DNA of 9,222 nucleotides, from assembly GCA_019751475.1 (NCBI GenBank), contig JAIENH010000074.1, positions 1 through 9,222 on the forward strand, read 5' to 3'. The notes beneath the pieces were generated by a model. That model was not told the origin of the DNA and did not search any database. It was given only the letters and a program-made list of their open reading frames with translations. Each line of letters opens with the position of its first letter. Within the stretch, counting starts at the first letter, position 1. The stretch is from Cyclobacteriaceae bacterium. Its GTDB lineage: Bacteria > Bacteroidota > Bacteroidia > Cytophagales > Cyclobacteriaceae. Position numbers and translations under genes: made by a program. Positions 1-6,130 of the stretch are shown here, in pieces.

Positions 1-112
1 CACGAATGGTGAGCGTTGGGCTTAAATTCGTATGCTCAATATGGCGATGAAGTTCCAGAAGGGTTGGGTTATACCGAAAGTTACAAACCCCTTGGTCATT
101 TTTTGCTAACGG

Positions 113-496
113 TCAATGCCGGATGCCGCAGACTTTGCAGTACTTTCTCTTTTCTAGTGGCCGGATCTTCGGTGGTTTTTTATGGCCGAAATAGGGAGGT
201 TTGAGGTAGTCGGTGCTACCACCCATCTCCAACGTCTTTTCACGCTTCTCGCGTTCACGCCAGTTGTTCTCCATACGATCGTAGTACTCATCGCGCGCAT
301 CATAAGTCACCGTTTTCTTTGACTTCTTCTTTTTCTGTTTTCTCGGGCCGTAGTATTTGACGGGATTAACGGGCTGAAGTGTGGTTGGAAAGTTTTTGTC
401 AGCAGGCGAGGCAGGTGCAGGCGCATTCGTCTGTGCGTGCACACTCCATGCACTGATAGAGGCAATACAAACCAAACCGGCAGCCAACGTTTTCAC
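113..496 (-). CDS. small secreted basic protein with C-terminal CxxCGIRH motif (paralog A)
   Basis: I do not recognise a named family. The 127-residue product begins with a Sec-type signal peptide (Lys2, hydrophobic core about 4-19, likely cleavage near Ala-Gln 21-22). A Pro/Ala-rich stretch follows, then a very basic segment with a KKKKSKK run (about 55-61), a charged and probably helical region (about 65-90), an FGHKKPPK block (103-110), and a C-terminal end with Cys120, Cys123 and His127 in C-x2-C-G-I-R-H. The Cys pair and His residues could bind a metal or form a disulfide, which is inference. The start is GTG; no ATG is in frame between it and an upstream stop. The protein upstream on the same strand (551-895) shares the whole C-terminal architecture, so these are tandem duplicates. 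Its function is unknown; export to the periplasm or cell surface is likely. Confidence 0.75.
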   Translation of the reverse strand: MKTLAAGLVCIASISAWSVHAQTNAPAPASPADKNFPTTLQPVNPVKYYGPRKQKKKKSKKTVTYDARDEYYDRMENNWREREKREKTLEMGGSTDYLKPPYFGHKKPPKIRPLEKRKYCKVCGIRH

Positions 497-500
497 AACA

Positions 501-508
501 CAAAGGTA
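501..508 (-). promoter_or_regulatory. possible Bacteroidota -7 box before paralog A
   Basis: Read on the minus strand, this is TACCTTTG, a match to the Bacteroidota TAnnTTTG element. It lies only 4 bases from the GTG start, which would give an almost leaderless transcript. The nearest upstream TTTG is 14 bases away, shorter than the usual spacing of about 19-20. The match is therefore weak, and the gene may instead be transcribed from the paralog upstream. Confidence 0.25.
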
Positions 509-550
509 TGTATGATTTGATCCAAATTATCCCACCGGAAGGGAGATAAT

Positions 551-895
551 TTAGTGGCGAATTCCGCACTCGTTGCAATAGCGCATTTTGTGGGGCGCTC
601 TGCGCTTGGGGGGCCGTTTATGGCCAAAATGGCGATGATCGCTGAATTGTCTTTTTGAGAGCTGCTTGAGGATTTTTTGTTTTTCGCGTGCTGCCTGCTC
701 TACCCGCTCGTAAAATTCGTATCGGGCCGTGTGTTTGACGTTTACCTTTTTTGATTTTACTTCTTTTTTCGATGTGCTGGGAGCATGAAAAACATTTTTT
801 TTGCCCGGATCAAGCGAGTTGGGCAGGGTTTGCCCCACAGCAAAATGTGCGCACAAGCCAAAAATCAATAGACCTCCGTACCGTTGTAGTTGCAT
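551..895 (-). CDS. small secreted basic protein with C-terminal CxxCGIRH motif (paralog B)
   Basis: This 114-residue product has an N-terminal signal peptide (hydrophobic about 7-21, likely cleavage near Gly-Gln 21-22). A Lys-rich linker, a charged helical region containing ARYEFYERVE (about 58-67), the block FGHKRPPK (90-97) and a terminal RYCNECGIRH with Cys107, Cys110 and His114 follow. It starts at an ATG and ends 54 bases before paralog A on the same strand, so the two could be co-transcribed. The A and B C-terminal halves align throughout (AR-x-E-x-Y-x-R, then FGHK-x-PPK, then YC-x2-CGIRH), while the N-terminal linkers differ. The DNA of the two copies has diverged, so the duplication is not recent. 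No known enzyme signature is visible. A structural, metal-binding or envelope-associated role is a guess. Confidence 0.78.
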   Translation of the reverse strand: MQLQRYGGLLIFGLCAHFAVGQTLPNSLDPGKKNVFHAPSTSKKEVKSKKVNVKHTARYEFYERVEQAAREKQKILKQLSKRQFSDHRHFGHKRPPKRRAPHKMRYCNECGIRH

Positions 896-957
896 AGCAA
901 CGCTCTAACGGCCGGGTCCTAATTTTATTTTACAATAGAGAAGATGAAGAGATGTTA

Positions 958-965
958 CAAACTTA
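958..965 (-). promoter_or_regulatory. possible -7 box for the paralog B/A pair
   Basis: The minus strand reads TAAGTTTG, matching TAnnTTTG, about 62 bases before the ATG of paralog B. No TTTG element sits 17-23 bases further upstream; the nearest is about 35 bases away. Only half of the promoter pattern is present, so this call is weak. Confidence 0.3.
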
Positions 966-973
966 ACAGGAAG

Positions 974-1021
974 AGGTGTCCTACACCTACTTACTTCCCT
1001 CAAAAAAGGTGTAGGACACCT
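974..1021. repeat. nested inverted repeat: two 15-base arms that are each palindromic
   Basis: AGGTGTCCTACACCT (974-988) and its exact reverse complement AGGTGTAGGACACCT (1007-1021) flank an 18-base spacer. Each arm is also a small hairpin by itself, with AGGTGT pairing to ACACCT around a 3-base centre (CCT or AGG). The region can therefore fold as one 15-bp stem or as two 6-bp hairpins. It lies between the nuclease-fold gene and paralog B. Confidence 0.85.
1001..1021 (-). terminator. intrinsic terminator-like hairpin after the nuclease-fold gene
   Basis: On the minus strand the sequence is a 6-bp hairpin (AGGTGT-CCT-ACACCT) followed directly by a run of T, about 45 bases beyond the stop codon of the SNase-like gene. 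The stem is short for an intrinsic terminator, but the position and T-run fit. It is one half of the larger nested inverted repeat, which would separate this gene from the paralog pair. Confidence 0.5.
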
Positions 1022-1065
1022 GGGTTTGCTATAAAATTGTTAACGACATTCTAATGACAGACGAA

Positions 1066-1554
1066 TCAACTTGATTTTAACTGCATCATGGTTTGTTCCC
1101 TGCGATACGTCCACGGAGGTGTAGGATTTTCTTCTTTCCACAAGCCCTTGCCGGAAGCACGAGCCTCTTCTTTCAGCGCTTCCAATTCAGGCAGCGGATC
1201 TCGCTCGGCTGTCCAGGCAAATCCAGCCTTGACCAACTCTTGTCGCGGATCGTTTGCTCCGTCCATGTGCACTTCGCCAAGCCGGTTGCCCCAGCGGTCT
1301 TTGCCTTTTAGCATTACGGTGATAGATTTATTCAACAACAGTTTCTCCAACATTTTTTTTGCTTGTTCGGCATAGTTCTGTCCTTTTTCAGGACTGTCGA
1401 TCCCGTGCAACATAACGGTGTAGGTCTCTTGGTTAGGAAGCGTGATTTCAAATGTGTTGCCATCAAGGACAGATGTAACAGTGCCATTTATTTCTTCTGC
1501 AAAAAGCACAGAGCAACAGCACAACAGTATCAGGAATGCAAAGAAGGGTTTCAT
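1066..1554 (-). CDS. secreted thermonuclease (SNase)-fold protein with altered catalytic residues
   Basis: The 162-residue protein starts with a signal peptide (Lys2, hydrophobic to about 18, cleavage probably after Phe-Ala before Glu-Glu 20-21). An SNase domain spans about 22-145: the VLDGNTFEI strand (about 30-37), LHGIDSPE (49-56) and KDRWGNRLGEV (about 85-95). Mapped onto staphylococcal nuclease, Asp40 and Glu43 are kept (Asp53, Glu56). The Asp21 position is Asn33, the Arg35 position is Met48, and the Arg87 position is Asn90 with an Arg next to it. Loss of the catalytic arginines suggests reduced or absent classical nuclease activity, or a diverged subfamily; this is inferred by hand alignment. 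ATG at 1554 is chosen over an in-frame TTG one codon upstream. A terminator-like hairpin follows. Confidence 0.88.
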   Translation of the reverse strand: MKPFFAFLILLCCCSVLFAEEINGTVTSVLDGNTFEITLPNQETYTVMLHGIDSPEKGQNYAEQAKKMLEKLLLNKSITVMLKGKDRWGNRLGEVHMDGANDPRQELVKAGFAWTAERDPLPELEALKEEARASGKGLWKEENPTPPWTYRREQTMMQLKSS

Positions 1555-1681
1555 CAAACGAGTGGTTTTCGTTGATGCAAAAGTCTATCAAAAGCACGGT
1601 ACGGATTAGCCTATCTGTTGGAGGCGCTATCGCATGTAAGGATTTTCGCCAGATTGACGAAAAAGAGATTTTGATTTAAAC

Positions 1682-1697
1682 GCCTGAAAAATCAGGC
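1682..1697 (-). terminator. hairpin overlapping the stop of the 38-residue membrane peptide gene
   Basis: A perfect 6-bp stem (GCCTGA / TCAGGC) with a TTTT loop includes the last codon and the stop codon (GCC TGA) of the small ORF on the minus strand. GTTTAAATC follows, a modest T-run. It is plausible as an intrinsic terminator, which supports the small ORF as a separate transcription unit. Confidence 0.4.
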
Positions 1698-1808
1698 AAA
1701 GAGAGCGTTGTAGAGATAATACAATGTGCACGCCAGAAGCACCAGTATCATGATCAAGCCAAAAACCCTGGCCCGAACGAAGTAACTTTTCATCGGAAGC
1801 ATCTTCAT
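1692..1808 (-). CDS. 38-residue single-pass membrane peptide
   Basis: The minus strand encodes a 38-residue peptide with three Met codons close to the start (Met1, Met3, Met6) and a basic N-terminal segment containing KSYFVRARVF. A continuous hydrophobic helix from about residue 16 to 37 follows (GLIMILVLLACTLYYLYNALFA). The positive-inside arrangement and helix length fit a small inner-membrane protein with a cytoplasmic N-terminus. The ORF ends in a hairpin that overlaps its stop codon. No family is recognised. A longer 70-codon frame over the same DNA has no coding character and is taken as its shadow. The nearest gene on the same strand, the SNase-like one, starts 137 bases downstream. 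Without homologs this call stays tentative. Confidence 0.5.
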   Translation of the reverse strand: MKMLPMKSYFVRARVFGLIMILVLLACTLYYLYNALFA

Positions 1809-1906
1809 AACAATTTGATTTACACCATTTATCCCCCAATCAATTCATAAACCACCTTATCTGCTTCATTCCTTCCGTTAACTGGTCAGCAAAGGCCGTC
1901 AACCAA

Positions 1907-1929
1907 CAATAAAGACCCCCGAACGGGGA
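1907..1929 (-). terminator. intrinsic terminator after the sigma/anti-sigma pair
   Basis: On the minus strand a GC-rich hairpin (CCCCG-TT-CGGGG, centred on 1917-1928) is followed by GTCTTTATTG, about 50 bases after the anti-sigma stop codon. Its position and composition fit termination of the minus-strand lpdA-sigma-anti-sigma transcript. The loop is very tight, so the inner pair may open. Confidence 0.5.
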
Positions 1930-1979
1930 TTACTAAACTTCCGTACTGATATACGAAATCGGGCCGTTGGTGGGATTTA

Positions 1980-2777
1980 TCAGGTAGGATTGGCCACCGA
2001 GCCAACTACTTGCATGGTTTCGAGGGTAGGACTGTCTTTTCCTCCTCGCGGTTCGATGGTAACCGCAAATGCTGCGGCCCCTTGGATGCTCTTCATTTTT
2101 AATAAACCGGTGAAATTCAGATCAAACACACCGGCATCCACTGGCTTGCCGTTTACAATGGCCCACAGTTGAAATTGATTTTCTTTTGAAATGGATTTCA
2201 ATTGCTGAATGCTGAGATATACTTCTTGTGTGGCGGTATTCCAATACACCGAAGCCAGGGCATCTTTATCATTAGCAGTACCCTTCATTACCACTTTCGT
2301 GAAAGAGGCATTTTCAATAATGGCAAAATCACCTTGTATCTTATCCAGCTTCTGGTTCACTACGTTGTAGTCGTTGGCCATTTGTTGGTTTTGGGCTACA
2401 ATTTGATTCAGCGCCAGCGTAGTTTCTTGCCATTGCTTGCGATAATAAAATGCCAGGTAAGAAGTGATCAACGCTACAGCAACTGAGGCGGCTGCTGCAA
2501 ACTTCCAGGTAGTTGTGTTTGTGTTCATAGCCACCACTTTTGCTTCGGGTCGAGAAGCGGTGATTTGTCTCATCACTTTTTCTTTCAGCTGCGCGCGGGG
2601 AGGCACAACCGTAGCAAACACACTTTTTTCCAGCGTTATCTCAATCAGGCGCAATTCCTCCCGCACCTCTGCATGCTGAGCCAGCATTTGTTCAACGGCA
2701 GTACGTTCTGCAGCCGACAATTCGCCCAGCGCATAGGCTTCTAAAACTCCACTCGCTATGTATTCCTGCACGTTCAC
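1980..2777 (-). CDS. RskA-family anti-sigma factor
   Basis: The 265-residue protein has an N-terminal cytoplasmic anti-sigma region (about 5-55, with LEAYALGELSAAER typical of RskA-like proteins), one transmembrane helix (about 92-112), a likely coiled-coil stalk (about 113-150) and a C-terminal RskA domain in the periplasm. That domain carries FQLWAIVNGKPVDAGVF (202-218) and a VTIEPRGGKDSPT strand (about 239-251), both characteristic of the family. It should bind and hold the sigma factor encoded directly upstream until an envelope signal releases it. The GTG start overlaps the sigma stop as GTGA, so translation is probably coupled. A GC-rich hairpin follows the stop. Family assignment is strong; the signal and regulon cannot be read from the window. 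Confidence 0.93.
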   Translation of the reverse strand: MNVQEYIASGVLEAYALGELSAAERTAVEQMLAQHAEVREELRLIEITLEKSVFATVVPPRAQLKEKVMRQITASRPEAKVVAMNTNTTTWKFAAAASVAVALITSYLAFYYRKQWQETTLALNQIVAQNQQMANDYNVVNQKLDKIQGDFAIIENASFTKVVMKGTANDKDALASVYWNTATQEVYLSIQQLKSISKENQFQLWAIVNGKPVDAGVFDLNFTGLLKMKSIQGAAAFAVTIEPRGGKDSPTLETMQVVGSVANPT

Positions 2778-3331
2778 GTTACATTCAATAAAGACCGTAG
2801 TTCTATCATGCCCATCCGGGTGCGGGTTTTTACCGTACCTAACGGAATACCAAATTCCTCCGCAACCTCCGATTGCGTATAGCCCTTTAAATACAAAAGG
2901 TCAATAACAAACCGCTGTTCTTCGGGGAGTTTGGTAAGCACCTCTTTTAGCCCGATGGCTTCTACCTGAAGCTCGGCTGATTCCTGCCGGTCGATTGTAT
3001 TTACGAGGTTGTCAATATCATCGGTTTTCCGGCCCTTGCTCATTTCTTTGGAGCGTGTTTTATCGATGGCCTGGTTGCGCGCGATGTTGAGCATCCAGGT
3101 GAAGAGGCGTCCTTTGCTTGGTTCATAGCTGCCGATGCGATCCCAGATTTTGAGAAACACATCCTGTAAAACTTCTTCGCCCACTTCTTCTTTGCGAACA
3201 ATGCGCAGCACGATGCTGTAGAGGGCAGCCGAATAGTGATCGTATAAATAATCAAAGGCCGAAGTGTCTTTGCCCTTCAGTCGTTTGATTAATTCATCTT
3301 CTCCTATCGTCTTGCTTGCCGCGATACGAAT
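2774..3331 (-). CDS. ECF RNA polymerase sigma factor (SigK-like), start codon uncertain
   Basis: This is a sigma-70 family ECF factor with a sigma-2 domain including VLQDVFLKIWDRI and FTWMLNIARNQAID, and a sigma-4 domain with LPEEQRFVIDLLYLKGYTQ and a helix-turn-helix (EVAEEFGIPLGTVKTR). The only conventional start in frame is GTG at 3209-3211, which would delete about 30 residues of sigma region 1.2/2.1. Conserved coding continues upstream in the same frame (DELIKRLKGKDTSAFDYLYD and ALYSIV), so the real start must be further up. No ATG, GTG or TTG occurs there before the upstream in-frame stop. ATT at 3329-3331 (185 residues, the usual ECF length, 5 bases after the lpdA stop) or ATA at 3305-3307 are the candidates; the coordinate given uses ATT. 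The RskA-like anti-sigma gene overlaps its stop by 4 bases. Confidence 0.88.
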   Translation of the reverse strand: MRIAASKTIGEDELIKRLKGKDTSAFDYLYDHYSAALYSIVLRIVRKEEVGEEVLQDVFLKIWDRIGSYEPSKGRLFTWMLNIARNQAIDKTRSKEMSKGRKTDDIDNLVNTIDRQESAELQVEAIGLKEVLTKLPEEQRFVIDLLYLKGYTQSEVAEEFGIPLGTVKTRTRMGMIELRSLLNVT

Positions 3332-3336
3332 AAAAT

Positions 3337-4758
3337 TTATAAATGGATTACCTCGCCATAAGCAGCCGCGGCAGCCTCCATGATGGCTTCACTCATGGTG
3401 GGGTGCGGGTGTACCGTCTTAATTATTTCATGACCGGTGGTCTCCAGGTTACGGGCGGCCACTACCTCGGCTATCATTTCGGTTACGTTGGCCCCGATCA
3501 TGTGTGCTCCGAGCCACTCACCATACTTGGCGTCAAAAATTACTTTTACAAACCCATCCGAAGCGCCCGCTGCTTTTGCTTTGCCCGAGGCAGTGAACGG
3601 AAATTTGCCCACTTTAATTTCATAGCCTGCTTTCTTGGCAGCTTCTTCCGTGTAGCCGACCGATGCAATTTCCGGAGAGCAATACGTACAGCCGGGCAGG
3701 TTGTTGTAGTTTAAAGGTTGTGGCTTTTTGCCCGCTATGTTTTCTACACAAATGATGCCCTCTGCCGAGGCCACGTGTGCCAGTGCAGGGCCACGAGTAA
3801 TGTCGCCAATAGCATATACGCCCGGCACATTTGTTTTACCAAAGTCATCTACTACAACTTTTCCTTTGTCAGTCTTAACACCAACATCTTCCAATCCAAT
3901 ATTTTCCAGGTTGGTAGTGACACCCACAGCCGACAATACGATATCAGTTTCAATTTTTATTTCTCCGGTTGGCGTTTTCACTGTTACCACACAGCCCTTG
4001 CCACTGGTATCTACTTTGGTTACTTCTGAATTGACATGAATGATCATTCCTGCTTTTTTGAATGACTTCTCCAATGCTTTTGAAATCTCTTCGTCTTCTA
4101 CCGGTACGATGCGCGGCAAAAACTCTACGATGGTCACTTCCGTGCCAATGGTATTGTAGAAATAAGCGAACTCCACTCCAATGGCCCCGGAGCCGACAAT
4201 CAACATTTTCTGCGGACGCTGCGGCAGCACCATCGCCTCGCGGTATCCAATGATCTTCTTTCCGTCAATTTTCATGGCAGGCAATTCGCGTGAGCGCCCG
4301 CCTGTAGCGACTATGATATGTTTGGCTTCGTAGTCCGTTTTCTTTCCGGCTGCATCTGTCACCTCTACTTTGTTGCCTGCCTGTGCTGAAGCTCCGGCAG
4401 ACAAGCCTTTCTTTAATTTGCCGTGCCCGGCTATCTGCTCAATCTTGTTCTTCTTGAAAAGAAACTGCACACCCTTGCTCATGCCCGCGGCTACATCGCG
4501 GCTGCGCTTCACCATGCTGGTCATGTCAGGTGCCGCCTCCTTTACCTGGATACCGTAGTCGGCAGCGTGCTGGATGTATTCAAAAACGTTGGCGCTCTTC
4601 AGCAAGGCCTTGGTGGGAATACAGCCCCAGTTAAGACAAATGCCGCCCAGTTCTGCTTTTTCAACTACCGCCACCTTCATGCCTAATTGTGAGGCGCGAA
4701 TAGCTGCTACATAGCCGCCTGGGCCGGAGCCGATAACGATCAAATCAAAATTTGCCAT
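3337..4758 (-). CDS. lpdA: dihydrolipoyl dehydrogenase (E3)
   Basis: The 473-residue flavoprotein oxidises dihydrolipoamide with NAD+, as E3 of the pyruvate and 2-oxoglutarate dehydrogenase complexes and of the glycine cleavage system. Visible signatures: FAD-binding GSGPGG (10-15); redox-active disulfide in GGICLNWGCIPTK with Cys41 and Cys46; the NAD-binding Rossmann motif VGSGAIGVEFA; the second FAD motif VYAIGDITRGPALAH; and the C-terminal active-site base HPHPT with His452 and Glu457. All catalytic residues are intact and the length is normal for the family. ATG at 4758 is used because the upstream extension begins at TTG and lies before the conserved N-terminus. The E1 and E2 genes are not adjacent. 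The sigma factor gene follows within a few bases, so read-through is possible. It is divergent from the fabG-like gene. Confidence 0.97.
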   Translation of the reverse strand: MANFDLIVIGSGPGGYVAAIRASQLGMKVAVVEKAELGGICLNWGCIPTKALLKSANVFEYIQHAADYGIQVKEAAPDMTSMVKRSRDVAAGMSKGVQFLFKKNKIEQIAGHGKLKKGLSAGASAQAGNKVEVTDAAGKKTDYEAKHIIVATGGRSRELPAMKIDGKKIIGYREAMVLPQRPQKMLIVGSGAIGVEFAYFYNTIGTEVTIVEFLPRIVPVEDEEISKALEKSFKKAGMIIHVNSEVTKVDTSGKGCVVTVKTPTGEIKIETDIVLSAVGVTTNLENIGLEDVGVKTDKGKVVVDDFGKTNVPGVYAIGDITRGPALAHVASAEGIICVENIAGKKPQPLNYNNLPGCTYCSPEIASVGYTEEAAKKAGYEIKVGKFPFTASGKAKAAGASDGFVKVIFDAKYGEWLGAHMIGANVTEMIAEVVAARNLETTGHEIIKTVHPHPTMSEAIMEAAAAAYGEVIHL

Positions 4759-4779
4759 GAGATTTTTATTAATTGTGGC

Positions 4780-4787
4780 CAAAGATA
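4780..4787 (-). promoter_or_regulatory. -7 box of the lpdA promoter
   Basis: The minus strand reads TATCTTTG, a perfect TAnnTTTG match, 21 bases before the lpdA ATG, implying a short 5' leader of about 15 bases. The closest TTTG upstream is 14 bases away. A TTTTC at about 19 bases may serve as the upstream element, so the -33 part is not clear. Confidence 0.5.
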
Positions 4788-4842
4788 TGCGTCCGTCTCA
4801 TCAAATGAAAAATAGTATTTTTACCCGTATCTAAAATAGAAT

Positions 4843-5589
4843 ATGAAACTCCTCCATAACAAAACGGCCCTCGTTACCGGGGCCTCCAAAGGCATCGGGC
4901 GTTCTATTGCAATCCGGTTTGCCGAGCAAGGCGCCAACGTGGCTTTTACCTACCTCTCAAGTGTAGAGCAGGGGCAAGCACTGGAAGCCGAACTGCAAAG
5001 CAAAGACGTGCGCGCCAAAGGCTATCGATCAGATGCATCTGATTTTGCACAAGCCGACAAACTCGTTGCCGATGTTGTGACGGAGTTCGGATCGCTGGAC
5101 ATATTGGTGAACAATGCCGGCATCACCATGGATAACTTACTGCTGCGCATGACGGAGGAGGCGTGGGACAAAATCATGCAAGTAAATTTGAAATCATGTT
5201 TCAATACAGTGAAGGCCGCTTGCAAGCCAATGATGAAACAAAAAGCTGGCTCCATCATCAACATGACTTCCGTTGTGGGCCTTAAAGGCAATGCAGGACA
5301 GTCCAACTACGCAGCTTCTAAAGCTGGCATTATCGGGTTTACAAAATCCATCGCTCTTGAATTGGGTTCACGTGGTATCCGCAGCAATGCGATAGCTCCG
5401 GGCTTCATCGAGACGGAGATGACAGGCAAGCTGGATGAGAAGACCGTGCAAAGTTGGCGCGATGCTATTCCGCTCAAGCGTGGAGGCAAGCCAGAAGATG
5501 TAGCTGATGCCTGCTTGTTTCTTGCGTCTGACATGTCACTCTACATCACTGGCCAGGTAATACAAGTGGATGGTGGAATGCTCACCTAA
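4843..5589 (+). CDS. fabG: 3-oxoacyl-ACP reductase (FabG-type SDR)
   Basis: This 248-residue classical short-chain dehydrogenase/reductase probably reduces 3-oxoacyl-ACP with NADPH in fatty acid elongation. Visible features: cofactor motif TGASKGIG (12-19), NNAG (90-93), the catalytic tetrad Asn115, Ser143, Tyr156 and Lys160 (YAASK), the PGFIETEMT segment after beta-6 (187-194), and the C-terminal GQVIQVDGGM. Length and motifs fit FabG closely. Other SDR substrates are possible because the gene is not within a fab cluster (no acpP, fabD or fabF nearby). It is read divergently from lpdA over an 84-base gap, and a DinB-family gene begins 11 bases after its stop, so the two likely form an operon. 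Confidence 0.9.
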   Translation: MKLLHNKTALVTGASKGIGRSIAIRFAEQGANVAFTYLSSVEQGQALEAELQSKDVRAKGYRSDASDFAQADKLVADVVTEFGSLDILVNNAGITMDNLLLRMTEEAWDKIMQVNLKSCFNTVKAACKPMMKQKAGSIINMTSVVGLKGNAGQSNYAASKAGIIGFTKSIALELGSRGIRSNAIAPGFIETEMTGKLDEKTVQSWRDAIPLKRGGKPEDVADACLFLASDMSLYITGQVIQVDGGMLT

Positions 5590-5600
5590 GAATTGGCAGC

Positions 5601-6053
5601 GTGAAATCCGAAACCCGAACGATCAGTCAATTACTCCAACACAGTTTTGAGAAAGTGCCGTGGTATGGCCCTTCGGTGATGGAAACGTTGCGTGACATTT
5701 CTCCATCTGTAGTTGAAAAGAAAATTGGCCACTCTCATAATATTATTGAATTAGTACTGCACATGACGTCATGGCGTGTGTTTGTAACGGAGCACTTGAA
5801 TGGAAATGATGCGTACGAAGTTTCTGAAGAGATGAATTTTCCCAAGCCGGGTTCCTGGGCCGATGCCGTGACCGCTTTAAAGCAAAGTCAGGCACGCTTG
5901 CTGGAAGCCATTGACAGGTTTCCGGAAGATCGACTTGATGAGGTGGTGCCCTCCCGTCCGTATAAATTCCGGGTCATGCTGCACGGCATCGTCCAACATG
6001 ATATCTATCATATCGGCCAAATATCGCTGCTTAAGCGGATGCAAAGCGCATAA
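5601..6053 (+). CDS. DinB/YfiT-like family protein
   Basis: The 150-residue protein is a predicted four-helix bundle of the DinB superfamily. The usual metal-binding His triad is visible: His54 in LVLHMTSWR, and His133 and His137 in VQHDIYHIGQI. The family includes thiol-dependent S-transferases and many proteins of unknown role; the substrate cannot be told from sequence. The start is GTG at 5601, 11 bases after the fabG-like stop, and no ATG is available before the conserved first helix (residues 6-20). Short spacing suggests co-transcription with the reductase, but a functional link is not established. No clear terminator is seen in the 77 bases before the next gene. Confidence 0.9.
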   Translation: MKSETRTISQLLQHSFEKVPWYGPSVMETLRDISPSVVEKKIGHSHNIIELVLHMTSWRVFVTEHLNGNDAYEVSEEMNFPKPGSWADAVTALKQSQARLLEAIDRFPEDRLDEVVPSRPYKFRVMLHGIVQHDIYHIGQISLLKRMQSA

Positions 6054-6104
6054 CGCCTACTAGCCTTCGTATAATTCAAAGTTCAAGATTCCTGCAAGAA
6101 TGAG

Positions 6105-6112
6105 TAAGTTTG
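6105..6112 (+). promoter_or_regulatory. -7 box before the TPR-histidine kinase
   Basis: TAAGTTTG matches TAnnTTTG and lies 18 bases before the ATG at 6131, placing a transcription start at about 6119. This favours ATG 6131 over the in-frame TTG at 6110, which would overlap the promoter. No TTTG is found at the expected -33 spacing, so confidence is moderate. Confidence 0.4.
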
Positions 6113-6130
6113 AGTGGCTTTAATTTACTC

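Noticed and set aside
16..204. Plus-strand 62-codon frame near the window start
   Set aside because: It needs a TTG start, overlaps the end of the secreted-protein gene on the other strand and resembles no family. Bases 1-112 hold no feature I can support.
1627..1839. 70-codon minus-strand frame
   Set aside because: It covers the 38-residue membrane peptide in another frame, has mixed composition without domain features, and runs through the hairpin. Treated as a shadow.
3040..3255. 71-codon minus-strand frame beginning with an apparent Met over the sigma gene
   Set aside because: It is out of frame with the sigma domains. The conserved sigma-2 sequence is in the neighbouring frame, so it cannot be the missing N-terminus without a frameshift.
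4759..4782. Eight-residue N-terminal extension of lpdA starting at TTG
   Set aside because: The flavoprotein N-terminus normally starts just before the first FAD motif, which fits the ATG at 4758. The TTG would overlap the -7 box.
6100..6123. Mini-ORF ATG AGT AAG TTT GAG TGG CTT TAA before the histidine kinase
   Set aside because: It contains the predicted -7 box and would lie mostly upstream of the transcription start, so it is unlikely to be translated.
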